The notes: generated by a model not told the origin, from the sequence alone. 64,000 nucleotides of DNA from Amphritea sp. 1_MG-2023 (GCF_030547545.1 NZ_JAUOQE010000004.1:1-64000), one strand, 5' to 3'. Positions 36,413 to 50,500 are shown, counted from the stretch's first letter. Translations and numbers: made by a program.

Positions 36413-36761
36413 ATCAGAGCTGCAACGCTACGACTATTCACAGTTGATCTTACAATAGCCCCTCAACCTCGTTGATGGGCAAGCGTTACCCCTTCTCTCA
36501 CACCGTTAACATAGATATCGGACTATCCTTAAACGGTTAACCGCTTGTTGACGTTGTTTCACGCGCGTTTTTTTGGCAGTTTAATGCGACTGACAGTGAC
36601 GAACAATAGTGAGGTATGCTGCAGTAAGCCCGTTACCATCATCGATGCCAACGACTGAGAGAGATAAGAAGGCTCTCCCGATTGGCTTGACCACCTAAGG
36701 AAGCAAGGAGAACCCCGTTATTAAACCGCCTCAATGACGGTTTTTGAAATACCAATTAATC
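36413..36761. other. Intergenic region between the small membrane protein gene and sthA
   Basis: About 350 bp without a credible gene. Near the right end AACCGCC-TCAAT-GACGGTTTTT (36724-36744) can form an imperfect hairpin with a T-run that may terminate the plus-strand unit and, read in reverse, sthA. Nothing else is recognised. Confidence 0.4.
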
Positions 36762-38162
36762 TCAAAGATTCGAAATACGATTTAAACCCGCAATCGCCGC
36801 CACTCGGTAAGCTTCAGCCATTGTTGGATAGTTAAACGTGGTATTAACGAAATAGTTAATGCTATTCGCCTCACCCTTTTGATTCATAATCGCCTGACCA
36901 ATGTGCACGATCTCAGAAGCCTGATCGCCAAAACAGTGGATTCCTAAGATCGCTAAAGTCTCTCGGTTAAAGAGAATTTTTAGCATGCCCACCGGCTCAC
37001 CGGAAATCTGCGCCCGCGCCGTATCTTTAAAGAAAGCCTGACCCACTTCATAAGGCACACACTCATCGGTCAACTGCTCTTCGGTTTTACCAATTGAGCT
37101 GATTTCGGGAATGGTATAAATCCCCGTTGGCACGTCATTGATATAGCGGAAATCATCCGCATTCAACATATCCGAGGAGGCTGCACGCCCCTGATCCAAC
37201 GCCGCCGATGCCAGCGCCGGCCAACCGATAACATCACCACAGGCATAAATACCTTCAGCCTTGGTGCGGTAATGCTCATCAACCTCAATCTGACCACGAC
37301 CGTTCGCTTCAAGGCCAATATTTTCCAGCTTCAAGGTATCGGTATTACCGCTACGGCCATTACACCAAAGGAATGCATCCGCGCGGATCATTTTGCCCGA
37401 TTTGAGCGTTAGGGTAACACCACGCTCATCGGCGACTACCGTCTCATACACTTCGTTATGACGGATTTTAACCGCGTTATTACGTAGGTGATAACTGAGA
37501 GAGTCTGAAATTTCAGCATCCAAAAACGATAATAGGCGATCCATTGAATCAATCAGATCGACTTTGACACCTAAGCCACTGAAGATAGAAGCATATTCAG
37601 AACCGATAACACCCGCACCATAGATAATCAATGTGCGCGGCGTATGACTCAGGGTCAATACGGTATCGCTGTTATAAATACGCGGATGCTTAAAGTCGAT
37701 ATTATCCGGTTTATACGGCCGAGAACCGGTCGCAATAATAATGTTTTTGGCCCGCAGTGTCTCATCACCTTTCACCGTACCCGAAACCAAAACAGTATTT
37801 TGATCAACAAATTCCGCCAGACCGAAAAAAAGATCGATACGATTGCGAGCGTAAAAGTTAGTCCGCATCATGACTTGATTAGAGATAACCTTCTCAGCAC
37901 GATTAAGTACTTTAGGAAAAGAAAACCAGCGCGGCTCGCCAATATCGCGAAACATGGGGTTGGTATTAAACTCTATAATCTGCTTTACAGAGTGACGCAG
38001 TGCTTTAGATGGGATCGTGCCTTTATGAGTGCAATTACCACCCACAGAATTTTGAGTCTCAATAACAGCAACACGACGCCCCTTCTTTGCCGCGTTCATC
38101 GCAGCACCTTCTCCCGCGGGACCCGATCCAATTACAATGACATCGTAGTCATAAACAGCCAT
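36762..38162 (-). CDS. sthA: SthA, soluble pyridine nucleotide transhydrogenase
   Basis: The 466-residue flavoprotein has the FAD loop [19 protein letters not shown], the NAD-binding loop [19 protein letters not shown] near residue 185, and [19 protein letters not shown] at the C-terminus. The position of the redox-active disulfide has [15 protein letters not shown] with only one cysteine, which is characteristic of SthA and separates it from lipoamide dehydrogenases. It equilibrates NADPH and NADH in the cytoplasm. It lies next to the NQR cluster, which uses NADH. Confidence 0.95.
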   Translation of the reverse strand: MAVYDYDVIVIGSGPAGEGAAMNAAKKGRRVAVIETQNSVGGNCTHKGTIPSKALRHSVKQIIEFNTNPMFRDIGEPRWFSFPKVLNRAEKVISNQVMMRTNFYARNRIDLFFGLAEFVDQNTVLVSGTVKGDETLRAKNIIIATGSRPYKPDNIDFKHPRIYNSDTVLTLSHTPRTLIIYGAGVIGSEYASIFSGLGVKVDLIDSMDRLLSFLDAEISDSLSYHLRNNAVKIRHNEVYETVVADERGVTLTLKSGKMIRADAFLWCNGRSGNTDTLKLENIGLEANGRGQIEVDEHYRTKAEGIYACGDVIGWPALASAALDQGRAASSDMLNADDFRYINDVPTGIYTIPEISSIGKTEEQLTDECVPYEVGQAFFKDTARAQISGEPVGMLKILFNRETLAILGIHCFGDQASEIVHIGQAIMNQKGEANSINYFVNTTFNYPTMAEAYRVAAIAGLNRISNL

Positions 38163-38281
38163 TACCTTCCCCTGTTATCAGCTAACTTTTCTATATTTAT
38201 TAAGATTGAAACCAAACTAGGACTAGATGCATCCATCTATAGATAAAAACACCTAGCAGAAATACTCAACTAGAGACTCAA

Positions 38282-38521
38282 TTAACGTTCAGATTTGGCA
38301 TCGTACGCCAACGCCAATAGCTCTTCCTTACGGCTCTGCTTATCCTGCTCTTCTTCACACTTGCTTGGGTTACCGCCACAAATAGAGCACTCTTGATCGA
38401 TACCAACGGCGGCCAGACCACCACAAGAACCCGCGATAGGCTTACGACCCATTAATACGCCGACCGACATGCCCGCCACCACCATTAACAACACGATAAA
38501 CGTCAAAATCATAGTACTCAT
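38282..38521 (-). CDS. nqrM: NqrM, maturation factor of Na+-NQR
   Basis: The 79-residue protein has one N-terminal membrane segment (ILTFIVLLMVVAGMSVGVLM) and then the cysteine pattern SCGGLAAVGIDQECSICGG with a further C in SKCEEE. NqrM is required for assembling the NQR iron centre between NqrD and NqrE. It stands 9 bp after apbE, completing the module. Confidence 0.92.
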   Translation of the reverse strand: MSTMILTFIVLLMVVAGMSVGVLMGRKPIAGSCGGLAAVGIDQECSICGGNPSKCEEEQDKQSRKEELLALAYDAKSER

Positions 38522-38530
38522 AATATCTCC

Positions 38531-39565
38531 TCATTCCACCAAGTAGTCGCTAAAACCCGGTGTCATTATTTCTCTAAAACCTATATCAGACTTGATGATC
38601 ATTAGCGCTTCAACACCCTGCTGCTCGGCATACGCTTCGGCCTTTTCTGGCCCCAAGACCATCATCGCGGTTGCCAAACCATCAGCCGTCGCACAATCAC
38701 GCGCTAATACTGTGACTGACGCGAGCTTATGGCTAATCGGCTTACCGGTAACAGGATTAAGCGTATGAGAAAAACGCACGCCGTTTTCCTCAAAATAATT
38801 CCGGTAATCACCGGACGTGGCAATACCAACATTATTCACTTTTATTATCCGCTGAACAACACGCTCAGCGGTAACAGGGGCTTCGACGGCTATTTTCCAA
38901 TGACTACCATCGGGTTTGTTACCTTTGGCGCGCAATTCACCACCGATTTCAACGAGATAAGCACTAACACCCGCCGTCTCAAGTAACTCAGCCACTTGAT
39001 CAACCCCATACCCTTTAGCGATAGCAGACAGATCAATATAAACATCCCGATCACGGGTCAATTGCCGTTCTGTTAGCGTTAAATGATGATAACCGACTCG
39101 CTGACGTAACGCCTGAATATCGGCGGCATCAGGCGCCTTAATAATACGCCCCTCTGGACCAAAGCCCCACAGATTAACCAAGGGTCCAACGGTCACATCA
39201 AATGCTCCGTCAGATGTATGACTAATCTCTAAAGCCTGTTGTAAAACTTGCGTCAAACCCTCAGACAACATCACCGACTCACCGGCCGGCATCTGATTGA
39301 TGCGACTCAACTCTGAATCATTCTGATAGGTAGACATACTGTGATTGATATCGATCAACAGCTGATCGATTTTTGCGGGTAATGTTGCATCGAGCGATGC
39401 ATCCGCAGAGACCCACTTGATTGTAAACGTCGTCCCCATTGTTGAGCCTTGATGACTAACAATCTGAGGCTGCCGACTGCATCCTGCCAATAAGGCGAAC
39501 ACAAACAAAGCGGCCAGCAGCAACGCTGCTGGCCGTTTAATACTACATTTGGTGATATCTGACAT
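38531..39565 (-). CDS. apbE: ApbE, FAD:protein FMN transferase
   Basis: The 344-residue lipoprotein has a signal ending LLAGCSRQ, the family motif HQGSTMGTTFTIKW, and the conserved IDLSAIAKGYGVDQVAELLE and HTLNPVTGKPISH. ApbE attaches FMN covalently to threonine in SGAT motifs; the substrates NqrB and NqrC, both with SGAT, are encoded in the same operon. The gene starts 8 bp after nqrF. Confidence 0.95.
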   Translation of the reverse strand: MSDITKCSIKRPAALLLAALFVFALLAGCSRQPQIVSHQGSTMGTTFTIKWVSADASLDATLPAKIDQLLIDINHSMSTYQNDSELSRINQMPAGESVMLSEGLTQVLQQALEISHTSDGAFDVTVGPLVNLWGFGPEGRIIKAPDAADIQALRQRVGYHHLTLTERQLTRDRDVYIDLSAIAKGYGVDQVAELLETAGVSAYLVEIGGELRAKGNKPDGSHWKIAVEAPVTAERVVQRIIKVNNVGIATSGDYRNYFEENGVRFSHTLNPVTGKPISHKLASVTVLARDCATADGLATAMMVLGPEKAEAYAEQQGVEALMIIKSDIGFREIMTPGFSDYLVE

Positions 39566-39572
39566 CTACTCT

Positions 39573-40799
39573 TTAGCCACCAAAGTCATCGAGGAAGATG
39601 TTTTCACGCTCAACACCCAAATCAACCAACATTTGGATTACAGCAGCGTTCATCATCGGTGGCCCACACATGTAATACTCACAATCTTCAGGTGCATCAT
39701 GATCCTTCAGATAGTTTTCATACAACACATTATGAATGAAACCGGTTTTACCTTCCCAATTATCTTCAGGCTGCGGATCAGACAGTGCTAGGTGCCAGTT
39801 AAAGTTTTCATTTTCTTCCTGAAGCTTATCGTACTCTTCGTTGTAGAAGCATTCTCGTAGCGAGCGTGCACCATACCAGAAAGAGATCTTACGCTTAGAG
39901 TGCAAACGCTTCAGCTGATCAAAGATATGCGAGCGCATAGGCGCCATACCTGCACCACCACCGATGAAGACCATTTCATTATCGGTTTCTTTGGCAAAGA
40001 ACTCACCAAATGGCCCATAAACAGAAATTTTATCACCCGGCTTTAAGCTGAACACATACGAAGACATCTTGCCTGGAGGCACATCAGTCCCCGGTGGCGG
40101 AGAAGCGATGCGGATGTTGAATTTAACCACACCACGCTCTTCTGGATAGTTTGCCATGGAGTAAGCCCGGATAGTGGTTTCATCCACCTTCGAGACAAAG
40201 CGCCATTGATCAAACTTATCCCAATCACCTCGGTATTCCTCTTCAACATCGAAATCCTTGTAATGGACTTCATGCGGAGGACATTCAAGCTGCACATAAC
40301 CACCGGCGCGGAAGTCTACATTCTCACCCTCAGGTAAACGCAGTGTTAGCTCTTTAATGAACGTCGCTACGTTAGGGTTAGACTCAACCGTACACTCCCA
40401 CTTCTTGACACCGAAGATCTCTTCTTCGAGTTCAATTTTCAGGTCTTGCTTAACAGCCACCTGACATGACAAGCGCCAGCCTTCTTTCGCTTCGCGCATG
40501 GTGAAGTGCGATTCTTCGGTTGGCAGCATAGAACCACCGCCTTCCAACACCTGACACTTACACTGAGCGCAAGTACCACCACCACCGCAAGCTGAAGGTA
40601 CGAAGATACCGACATTAGACAGTGTTTGTAGCAGCTTATCACCGGCAGGCACCGTAATGCTCTTATCCGGATCATCATTAATGGAGATCGTCACATCCCC
40701 ACTGCTTACTAATTTAGAACGGGCTGCCAGAATTACCGCGACCAGTGCAAGCACCACTGCGGTAAACATGACAACGCCGAGAACGATTTCTGCATTCAT
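39573..40799 (-). CDS. nqrF: NqrF, NADH-oxidising subunit of Na+-NQR
   Basis: The 408-residue protein has one N-terminal membrane segment, a [2Fe-2S] ferredoxin domain with [16 protein letters not shown] near residues 69-84 and WRLSCQVAV, then an FAD domain ([12 protein letters not shown]) and an NADH domain ([20 protein letters not shown]). Electrons enter the complex here. It is the last structural nqr gene before apbE and nqrM. Confidence 0.97.
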   Translation of the reverse strand: MNAEIVLGVVMFTAVVLALVAVILAARSKLVSSGDVTISINDDPDKSITVPAGDKLLQTLSNVGIFVPSACGGGGTCAQCKCQVLEGGGSMLPTEESHFTMREAKEGWRLSCQVAVKQDLKIELEEEIFGVKKWECTVESNPNVATFIKELTLRLPEGENVDFRAGGYVQLECPPHEVHYKDFDVEEEYRGDWDKFDQWRFVSKVDETTIRAYSMANYPEERGVVKFNIRIASPPPGTDVPPGKMSSYVFSLKPGDKISVYGPFGEFFAKETDNEMVFIGGGAGMAPMRSHIFDQLKRLHSKRKISFWYGARSLRECFYNEEYDKLQEENENFNWHLALSDPQPEDNWEGKTGFIHNVLYENYLKDHDAPEDCEYYMCGPPMMNAAVIQMLVDLGVERENIFLDDFGG

Positions 40800-40836
40800 T
40801 AGCTTAATCCTTCTTTAGTTGATCATGCGACAGCAA

Positions 40837-41445
40837 TTACAGCTGCACGCCGGAAAAAGACATGAAACCCAGAGACATCAAACCAACAGTAATGAAGGTG
40901 ATACCTAGGCCACGCAAACCTTCTGGCACGTCGCTGTATTTAAGTTTTTCACGAATACCGGCCAGCGTAGCAATTGCCAACGCCCAACCAACACCCGCAC
41001 CCGTACCATAAACAACCGACTCACCGAAAGTATAGTCACGCTCGACCATGAACAGTGCAGCACCCATGATGGCACAGTTCACAGTAATCAGCGGCAGGAA
41101 TACACCCAACGCGTTGTACAGTGCTGGCACATACTTATCGAGGAACATCTCAAGAATCTGCACAATCGCTGCGATAACGCCGATATAAGAGATATAACCC
41201 AAAAAGCTGAGATCAACTTCAGGGTAACCGGCCCAAGCCAGTGCTCCTTCTCGCAGCAACAGATTATAGATCAGGTTATTGATGGGGGTGGTAATCGCCA
41301 ATACAACGATAACCGCAATACCCAAACCAATCGCTGTCTGAACCTTCTTTGAGATTGCCAGAAAGGTGCACATACCCAAGAAGAAGGCCAGCGCCATGTT
41401 TTCAACAAAGATCGCCTTAACCGCAAGGCTGATATACTGTTCCAT
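40837..41445 (-). CDS. nqrE: NqrE, membrane subunit of Na+-NQR
   Basis: The 202-residue protein has six predicted membrane segments and the NqrE pattern [20 protein letters not shown] and [19 protein letters not shown], whose cysteine belongs to the intramembrane iron site shared with NqrD. Its start overlaps the nqrD stop codon by one base. Confidence 0.96.
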   Translation of the reverse strand: MEQYISLAVKAIFVENMALAFFLGMCTFLAISKKVQTAIGLGIAVIVVLAITTPINNLIYNLLLREGALAWAGYPEVDLSFLGYISYIGVIAAIVQILEMFLDKYVPALYNALGVFLPLITVNCAIMGAALFMVERDYTFGESVVYGTGAGVGWALAIATLAGIREKLKYSDVPEGLRGLGITFITVGLMSLGFMSFSGVQL

Positions 41446-42104
41446 TACACAGCCTCCTTCTGAGTGTTCTTAGCCAACACAAACTCTGGCGCTTCGACCT
41501 GATCTTTCTTAAAGGTACGCACTAACCAAATGAAGATGCCGATAATAAAGAACGCGCTCGGTGGCAACAGCAGTAAGCCGTTAGCCTGATACCATCCACC
41601 ATCAGTAATCAACGGTAATACTTCAATACCGAACAACTTACCCGCACCGAGTAGCTCACGAATAAAGCCGACAAACAGCAGGACAACACCGTAGCCTAAG
41701 CCATTACCGATACCATCCAAGAAAGAGATCCCTGGTGGGTTCTTCATAGCGAAGGCTTCAGCACGACCCATTACAATACAGTTGGTAATGATCAAACCAA
41801 CAAACACTGATAGCTGCTTAGAAATTTCATAAGCATAAGCTTTCAGAATCTGATCGACCACAATAACCAATGAGGCGATGATGGCCATCTGACAAATGAT
41901 CCGAATACTACCGGGTATCTGATTACGAATAATCGAGATGAACATGTTGGAAAAGGCGGTAACGACCGTTACAGCCAATGCCATGACACACGCAGTACCT
42001 AGGTTTGATGTTACCGCCAGTGCGGAACAAATACCCAGAATCTGCAGCCCAATCGGGTTGTTGTTAAAAATAGGTCCTAATAGGACATCCTTAACTTGAG
42101 ACAT
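41445..42104 (-). CDS. nqrD: NqrD, membrane subunit of Na+-NQR
   Basis: The 219-residue protein has six membrane segments with [20 protein letters not shown] and [20 protein letters not shown]. Its cysteines pair with those of NqrE around the intramembrane iron centre. It starts three bases after nqrC ends. Confidence 0.96.
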   Translation of the reverse strand: MSQVKDVLLGPIFNNNPIGLQILGICSALAVTSNLGTACVMALAVTVVTAFSNMFISIIRNQIPGSIRIICQMAIIASLVIVVDQILKAYAYEISKQLSVFVGLIITNCIVMGRAEAFAMKNPPGISFLDGIGNGLGYGVVLLFVGFIRELLGAGKLFGIEVLPLITDGGWYQANGLLLLPPSAFFIIGIFIWLVRTFKKDQVEAPEFVLAKNTQKEAV

Positions 42105-42107
42105 GAT

Positions 42108-42896
42108 TTACGCCCCCCCTGCTTTCAGATTTGATAGAAATGGTGCATAACCATTCTCACCCATCCAGAAATGAACCAGGTTAGTCACACCACGGCTAGT
42201 TAGCGTCGCACCGGAAAGACCATCAATCTGATACTTCGCATTCGCAGAAGCTGGATCGACATTGCCTTTAATCAGCCCTAACGCTGGCGTCATAGAGTCG
42301 TCGCGATATACCTGCTTACCCGGCCATAGCGCTTTCCAGTTCGGGTTATCAACTTCACCACCCAATCCTGGCGTTTCTGCATGAGAGTAGAAGCCTAAAC
42401 CAACCACGGTGTTGAGATCGGACTCCAGCGCGAGAAAGCCATACAGCGTCGACCAGAGACCATAACCGTGCACCGGCAGAATCATCTTATCGAAGCCCTC
42501 AGGCGTATCGCTTTTCACCAGATACACAGGCATCACTTTCGCCTGCACCTTGATCGAAGCCGTATCGATATCGCGACTCAATTGAATCCCAGTATCCGCT
42601 TCTTTCGCCGCTTTAGTCGCATCATAGCGTGCTGGATCGGCGATATCTGTGTATTTACCGCTACGCAGATCAACAAAACGCTTTTCGATAAGCTCATCGA
42701 ATAACGCCTGTACATCCTTACCGGCAGTCGATATCCCAGCCGCAGCCAGAATATTGGTTTGTCGGTCCAGGTTTTTATTGGCAACCTGCTTTGGTTTCAA
42801 TAGCACCGCTGCTGCAGATACAACCACAGAGCAGACCACGCACAACAAAACAGCCACGGTAAGTGTTCTACCGATAGAATCTTTACTTGCTGACAT
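42108..42896 (-). CDS. nqrC: NqrC, FMN-carrying subunit of Na+-NQR
   Basis: The 262-residue protein has one N-terminal membrane segment ([20 protein letters not shown]) and a periplasmic domain with the flavinylation motif [13 protein letters not shown] near the C-terminus. The start at 42896 ([12 protein letters not shown]) is preferred because GGAGGG stands ahead of it; a longer in-frame start at 42935 would run deep into nqrB. It overlaps the nqrB end by 14 bp. Confidence 0.95.
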   Translation of the reverse strand: MSASKDSIGRTLTVAVLLCVVCSVVVSAAAVLLKPKQVANKNLDRQTNILAAAGISTAGKDVQALFDELIEKRFVDLRSGKYTDIADPARYDATKAAKEADTGIQLSRDIDTASIKVQAKVMPVYLVKSDTPEGFDKMILPVHGYGLWSTLYGFLALESDLNTVVGLGFYSHAETPGLGGEVDNPNWKALWPGKQVYRDDSMTPALGLIKGNVDPASANAKYQIDGLSGATLTSRGVTNLVHFWMGENGYAPFLSNLKAGGA

Positions 42897-44094
42897 GTCG
42901 CATCGCCCTCCGTTTGATGTTCGCCTGCACGACAAAGTTATCGATCAGTGGTGCAAACAGATTACCGAACAGAATTGCTAACATCATTCCCTCTGGGAAC
43001 GCTGGGTTAACAACACGGATCAGCACAACCATCACCCCAATCAAAGCACCGAAGTACCACTTACCTGTATTGGTCATAGACGCTGATATCGGATCGGTTG
43101 CCATAAAGAACATACCGAACGCGAAGCCACCCAGCACCATATGCCAGTAAAATGGTAGCGAAAACATGGCATTGGTCTCAGAACCAATCAGATTCAATAG
43201 CGTAGCCATCACGGTCATTCCTAAGAACACACCCGCAACGATTCGCCATGCAGCCACCTTAGCAAACAACAAGACTAAGCCACCCAATGCAATCGCCAAG
43301 GTTGATACCTCACCGACAGAACCTTGAATGTTACCTATAAAGGCATCAAACCAAGTGATGTTTTGTGCCAGGATCGCATCAACGCCACCGGCCGCAGCCA
43401 GCCCTAACGGAGTCGCCCCAGAGAAGCCATCAACCGCAGTCCATATTGCATCGCCTGACATCTGCGCAGGGTAAGCAAAGAACAGGAACGCACGACCAGT
43501 CAATGCCGGGTTAAGGAAGTTTTTACCGGTTCCACCGAAGACTTCCTTACCAATGACCACACCGAAGGTAATACCGAGCGCCACCTGCCACAACGGAATC
43601 GTTGGCGGCAAAATCAGGGCAAACAGTATCGATGTTACAAAGAAACCTTCGTTAACTTCATGACCACGCTTCATGGCAAACAAGACTTCCCAGAAACCAC
43701 CGACAACGAAGGTTGTCAGGTAGATCGGCAGCCAATACATTGCACCGTGAATGATGTTATCCCACAGACTATCGGGATTAAAACCGGTAAATAGTGCCGC
43801 TAGACCACCCTGCCAGCTTGATGGTTCAGTGATACCCATCGCTGCCATGGCAGTATTCGCCTGAAAACCGACATTATACAAACCGAAAAAGACGGCGGGA
43901 AAAGTACACATCCAGACCAGGATCATGATGCGCTTCAGATCAACTGCATCACGCACGTGAGCAGCCGATTTAGTCACATGACCCGGAGTATAAAAAATAG
44001 TATCCGCTGCTTCATATAGCGCATACCAATTTTCATATTTGCCGCCTTTATGGAAATGCGGCTCCATTTTATCGAGAATATTTCGTAAGCTCAT
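42883..44094 (-). CDS. nqrB: NqrB, FMN- and riboflavin-binding membrane subunit of Na+-NQR
   Basis: The 403-residue protein has about ten membrane segments, the flavinylation motif [16 protein letters not shown] near residue 230, and [20 protein letters not shown]. It is the central sodium-translocating subunit. It starts three bases after nqrA ends. Confidence 0.97.
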   Translation of the reverse strand: MSLRNILDKMEPHFHKGGKYENWYALYEAADTIFYTPGHVTKSAAHVRDAVDLKRIMILVWMCTFPAVFFGLYNVGFQANTAMAAMGITEPSSWQGGLAALFTGFNPDSLWDNIIHGAMYWLPIYLTTFVVGGFWEVLFAMKRGHEVNEGFFVTSILFALILPPTIPLWQVALGITFGVVIGKEVFGGTGKNFLNPALTGRAFLFFAYPAQMSGDAIWTAVDGFSGATPLGLAAAGGVDAILAQNITWFDAFIGNIQGSVGEVSTLAIALGGLVLLFAKVAAWRIVAGVFLGMTVMATLLNLIGSETNAMFSLPFYWHMVLGGFAFGMFFMATDPISASMTNTGKWYFGALIGVMVVLIRVVNPAFPEGMMLAILFGNLFAPLIDNFVVQANIKRRAMRHVSK

Positions 44095-44096
44095 GA

Positions 44097-45542
<1,446 letters not shown>

Positions 45543-45716
45543 CTACAACGGACGGGGCAACCCCAACCTAAAAACCGGTTAAGTATAAAGATCAGCAGGT
45601 AATTTTTCTACAAGAGCGACCATTAAAGCGTCCTTTTAGGTCGTTATTAGCAAAACAATTGCAGAACTTTATAATATAACCATATAACAAAAAAGAATAT
45701 AAATAAAAAATCGATA

Positions 45717-45741
45717 AAAAACCGCCTGTTAGAGCGGTTTT
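45717..45741 (-). terminator. Terminator of the GAPDH gene
   Basis: AAAACCGC-CTGTTAGA-GCGGTTTT forms a stem with T-runs on both strands, about 20 bp beyond the GAPDH stop. Between it and the nqrA promoter the sequence is A+T-rich with no gene. Confidence 0.8.
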
Positions 45742-45759
45742 TATTAACCTAAAGTTGCA

Positions 45760-47196
45760 TTACACCTTTGCTTTAGGGAACGCCGGCAATGTGCACTTCG
45801 CCATACGCTGCGCCATACGAATCACCTGACTGCTATAACCGAATTCATTGTCATACCAAACATACAACACACAACGGTTACCTTCAGCAATCGTCGCCAA
45901 CGCATCAACCACACCCGCTGCACGTGAGCCGACGAAATCAGATGACACCGCCTCAGGTGAGTTACTATAATCGATCTGCTTCTGCAGTGGCGAATGTAAC
46001 GCCATATCGCGCAGATAAGCGTTCAACTCTTCTTTATCCGTCGCCGTATCCAAGTTCAGATTTAGAATGGCCATCGATACATTCGGTGTAGGCACACGGA
46101 TAGCATTACCCGTCAACTTACCTTCCAACTGCGGCAGTGCTTTAGATACTGCTTTCGCCGCACCGGTTTCGGTAATAACCATATTAAGACCGGCCGCACG
46201 ACCACGACGATCGCCTTTATGATAGTTATCAATCAGGTTCTGATCATTAGTATAGGCATGCACGGTTTCAACATGACCATTCGTCACGCCATACTTAGCA
46301 TCAATCGCTTTCAACACAGGCGAGATAGCATTGGTAGTACAAGAAGCCGCCGATAGAATCTTATCGCTGTCTTCGATATCACCATGGTTAACACCCATGA
46401 CAATATTTTTAATACCTTTACCGGGCGCCGTCAGAGCAACCTTAGCAACCCCTTTTGATTTCAGATGCAGCGATAAGCCGGCTTCATCACGCCAGATACC
46501 AGTGTTATCCAATACCAATGCGTTATCGATACCGTACTGTGTGTAATCAACCTGATCAGGACCATCAGAATAAATAACCTTGATCAGGTTACCGTTCGCG
46601 ATGATCGCTTGTTCTTCTTGATCAACCTGAATCGTGCCACGGAAAGACCCGTGAACAGAATCACGACGGAGCAAGCTAGCACGCTTTTCCAGATCGTTAG
46701 CCGCTTTACCTTTACGCACAACAATCGCCCGTAAACGCAGAGACTGACCGCCACCAGTACGCTCAATCAATAACCGTGCTAACAAGCGACCGATACGACC
46801 AAAACCGTACAACACGACATCAGTAGGTTCAGACGCTTCACCATCAATTGCCGGAGCAAGCTCTGTCGCTAAAAAGTTTTCAATGGATTCACCATTGGTT
46901 TGTTCACGGAATTTAACGGCTAATTTACCGATATCCACGTGGGCACGTTTAACATCGATATTATCCAACGCTTTCAATACAGGATAGGTGTCATAAACTG
47001 ACAATTCCTGCTCTTCAAGCTGACGTACAAAGCGATGTGCTTTGATCACATCGATAACAGAACGCTTAACAATAAGACGACCATACACAGACGTCTCAAC
47101 ATGCTTGTCACGATACAGACGCCCAACGAGAGGGATCATCTCTTCAGCTAATGCTTCGCGACCTTTCCAGTCAGCTAACACTTTATCTTGGCTCAC
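45760..47196 (-). CDS. gap: Glyceraldehyde-3-phosphate dehydrogenase, long form with N-terminal extension
   Basis: The 478-residue protein has a GAPDH core from about residue 125: NAD-binding VVLYGFGRIGRLLARLL, catalytic SAASCTTNAISPVLKAI (Cys near 284) and YDNEFGYSSQV near the C-terminus. It has some 120 extra N-terminal residues with no GAPDH motifs. This long form is known in marine gammaproteobacteria and Pseudomonas at the same position beside mfd. The start is GTG behind TTTGGAG, with a recognisable promoter upstream (47250-47278). Whether it works in glycolysis or gluconeogenesis is not decided by sequence. Confidence 0.92.
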   Translation of the reverse strand: MSQDKVLADWKGREALAEEMIPLVGRLYRDKHVETSVYGRLIVKRSVIDVIKAHRFVRQLEEQELSVYDTYPVLKALDNIDVKRAHVDIGKLAVKFREQTNGESIENFLATELAPAIDGEASEPTDVVLYGFGRIGRLLARLLIERTGGGQSLRLRAIVVRKGKAANDLEKRASLLRRDSVHGSFRGTIQVDQEEQAIIANGNLIKVIYSDGPDQVDYTQYGIDNALVLDNTGIWRDEAGLSLHLKSKGVAKVALTAPGKGIKNIVMGVNHGDIEDSDKILSAASCTTNAISPVLKAIDAKYGVTNGHVETVHAYTNDQNLIDNYHKGDRRGRAAGLNMVITETGAAKAVSKALPQLEGKLTGNAIRVPTPNVSMAILNLNLDTATDKEELNAYLRDMALHSPLQKQIDYSNSPEAVSSDFVGSRAAGVVDALATIAEGNRCVLYVWYDNEFGYSSQVIRMAQRMAKCTLPAFPKAKV

Positions 47197-47249
47197 GGCT
47201 CACTCCAAAAAGGTAGTAGTCTTAATAGCAGTCAATTTTGCTGGAGCGG

Positions 47250-47278
47250 ATTATCCTCTTTTACCCCCCTATGAGCAA
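47250..47278 (-). promoter_or_regulatory. Sigma-70-type promoter of the GAPDH gene
   Basis: On the minus strand TTGCTC (47273-47278) and GATAAT (47250-47255) are spaced 17 bp apart. The start codon is 54 bp downstream. Confidence 0.5.
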
Positions 47279-47516
47279 ATCGGAAACACTACACTTTAGC
47301 GTTATATAAACCACTACCAAGCAAAAAAACCACCCAAGATAAAAAAATCAGGCTTAATGAGGCGCGATTTGATCGACAAAAAGGCGTTAGATATTGCGCT
47401 TTACAGGGTGTACTTTTGCCCCGCGCGCCGTAAGATATGCAGCCAGTTCAGCAGTATCCTTTATTCTGCATCACGGCGATATACCGCCGGCTTTCAGCTT
47501 ACGGAGCTTGTCTTAA

Positions 47517-50500
47517 GTGTTTAAAGAAGAATATCAATTACCTCAGTCCAGCGGCGATATCCGCAGAATAGGTAACCTTTCAGGCAGTGCTCGCGGCCTG
47601 CTGAGCAGCGAAATTGCGCAACAACATGCCGGCTTGATACTCTGCATCACCAATGATAGCGACAGCGCCACACGACTTGAGTCTGAAATCGCCTTTTACA
47701 GTAATAATCGCTTGGAATGCATGGTGTTCTCCGACTGGGAAACACTTCCCTACGATAGCTTTTCGCCCCATCAGGATATTATTTCAGCACGGCTGAATAC
47801 GCTGTTCCGACTACCTCAGCTACAACATGGTGTATTGATTATTCCAGCCAGCACGCTAATGCACCGTGTGGCGCCGCAAAATTTTCTCGATGGCAACGCC
47901 CTCATCCTCGATCAGGGGCAAGCATTCAAACTCGATGAAATGCGCCTTAAACTCACCGATGCCGGCTACCACCTCACCGAAACAGTCTATGAACATGGTG
48001 AATTCGCTATTCGCGGCTCCATCATTGATATTTACCCCATGGGTAGCACCGTCCCCTATCGAATAGAGCTATTCGATGATGAGGTCGACACGCTACGCAG
48101 CTTCGATCCAGAATCACAGCGTTCAATCGAGCAAGTCGACAACATTCGCGTACTACCTGCAAAAGAATTCCCCCTCGATGACGCCGCTATCAGCCATTTT
48201 AAGCAACGCTGGCGAGAAACCTTCGATGTCGACTATAAACGCTGCTCAGTGTATCAAGATATCAATGATGGCATGACGCCGCCAGGCATCGAATATTACT
48301 TACCTTTATTCTTCGATCGCTGCGCAACCTTATTCGATTATCTGCCAGAAAACGTGCTTATTTTGGCCGATACAGATCTCGAAGATCACTGCAAACAGTT
48401 CTGGAGCGATGTTCAGGAACGTCACGAAGAACGGCGCTATGATATCGAACGCCCAATTCTGCCACCCGAACAACTTTTCCTACCGACTACCGAGCTTTTC
48501 GGTATCCTCAAAACACGGCAACGAGTCCAATTACAAGCCCATAAAACTCAGGCAAAAGCCGCTGCAGGCCGTTATAACCTCGACCTTACCGCACCGGCAG
48601 ATCTCACGGTGAATGCTCAAGCAGCCAAACCACTTGAAGCGCTCGAACGCTTTCTCTCTCAGACGCAAGATAAAGTCTTACTCTGCGCTGAATCCGCAGG
48701 GCGACGAGAAGCGCTGATTGAATTACTCGCTCGAATCGATATAAAGCCTCATCAAGTCGACAATCTGCAACAGTTTTTTGCCGCTGGCTACCCTATCAGT
48801 ATCTGCATTTTCCCACTGGAAAATGGCCTCAGCGCTCCCGGTAAATTTCACCTAATCACCGAAACGCAGTTATTTGGTCATCAGGTTTTTCAACGTCGCC
48901 GGCGCTCGAAAGAACAAGAACAATCCGAACAAATCATCAAAAACCTGACCGAGCTAAACATCGGTGCGCCCGTTGTTCATATCGATCACGGGGTCGGTCG
49001 CTATCGCGGACTGGTAACACTAGAACTCGACTCACAAACCTCAGAATTCCTCAAGCTTGAATATGCTAACGAAGCCAACCTCTATGTGCCCGTCACCTCA
49101 TTACATCTAATTAGCCGATACTCCGGCGCGGGTGATGAACTAGCGCCACTGCATCGCCTAGGCACCGAACAATGGAGCAAAGCACGTCGTAAAGCAGCGG
49201 AAAAAGTGCGTGATACCGCCGCAGAACTCCTCGACATTTATGCTCGCCGTGCCGCACGTCGCGGCCATCAGTTCGCCTCGCCTGACGAGCATTACGCTAG
49301 CTTTAGTGCCGCCTTTCCCTTTGAGGAGACTGCCGATCAAGCGAATGCCATTCGAGCCGTTATTAAAGATATGCAATCACAGCAACCAATGGATCGCCTG
49401 ATCTGTGGCGATGTGGGTTTTGGTAAAACCGAAGTGGCGATGCGGGCCGCCTTCATCGCCATTCAAAGCAATAAGCAGGTAGCGATACTCGTACCGACAA
49501 CGCTACTTGCACAACAACACTATGAAAACTTCCGCGATCGCTTCGCCGACTGGCCCGTCAATGTCGAACTCATCTCTCGATTTCGCTCAGGCAAGCAAAG
49601 CAATGCCGTGATTGAATCCTTACTGCAAGGTAAAACAGATATCGTGATTGGCACTCACAAGCTGCTACAAGGCGATATTAAATTCAGCGATCTCGGTCTA
49701 CTAATTATCGATGAAGAACACCGTTTCGGCGTGCAGCAAAAAGAGCGCCTCAAGTCATTGCGCTCCGAGGTTGACATCCTCACTCTGACTGCCACCCCGA
49801 TACCACGCACACTCAATATGGCGATGTCCGGCATCCGCGATCTATCGATTATCGCCACCCCACCGGCACGTCGACTGTCGGTCAAAACCTTTGTTCGACA
49901 AACCGATAAAGCCTTAAAAAAAGAGGCGATCCTGCGTGAATTATTACGCGGTGGACAGGTTTACTATCTGCACAATGAAGTCAAAGACATCGAACAAACC
50001 GCCGCAGAAATCAGCGAACTCATTCCCGAAGCTAGGGTTGGCATCGGCCATGGGCAAATGCCTGAACGCGAACTCGAACAAGTCATGTCCGACTTTTACC
50101 ATAAACGCTTTAATGTACTGGTATGTACCACCATTATCGAAACCGGTATCGATGTCCCTAATGCGAATACAATCATTATTGATCGAGCCGACAAGTTCGG
50201 CTTAGCACAATTACATCAACTACGGGGCCGCGTGGGTCGCTCTCACCATCAGGCTTACGCCTACCTGATGACGCCGCACCCGAAAGCGATGAGCGCCGAT
50301 GCTGCCAAGCGCTTAGATGCCATTGCCAACGCCGATGAGCTTGGCGCAGGCTTTACCCTCGCCACCCACGATATGGAAATCAGAGGCACCGGCGACTTGT
50401 TAGGTGAAGGTCAGAGCGGACAGATTCAAAATATTGGCTTCTCGCTCTATATGGAGATGCTAGAACAAGCCGTGGAGGCCATTCGCGAGGGCAAAACCCC

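Noticed and set aside
39237-39250. TGTTGTAAAACT resembles the core of an E. coli Ter site (TGTTGTAACTA)
   Set aside because: It has an extra base, lies within apbE coding sequence and lacks the rest of the consensus.
42897-42935. Longer NqrC start
   Set aside because: It would extend deep into nqrB, and the added residues ([13 protein letters not shown]) are unlike NqrC N-termini, whereas the start at 42896 has a good ribosome site.
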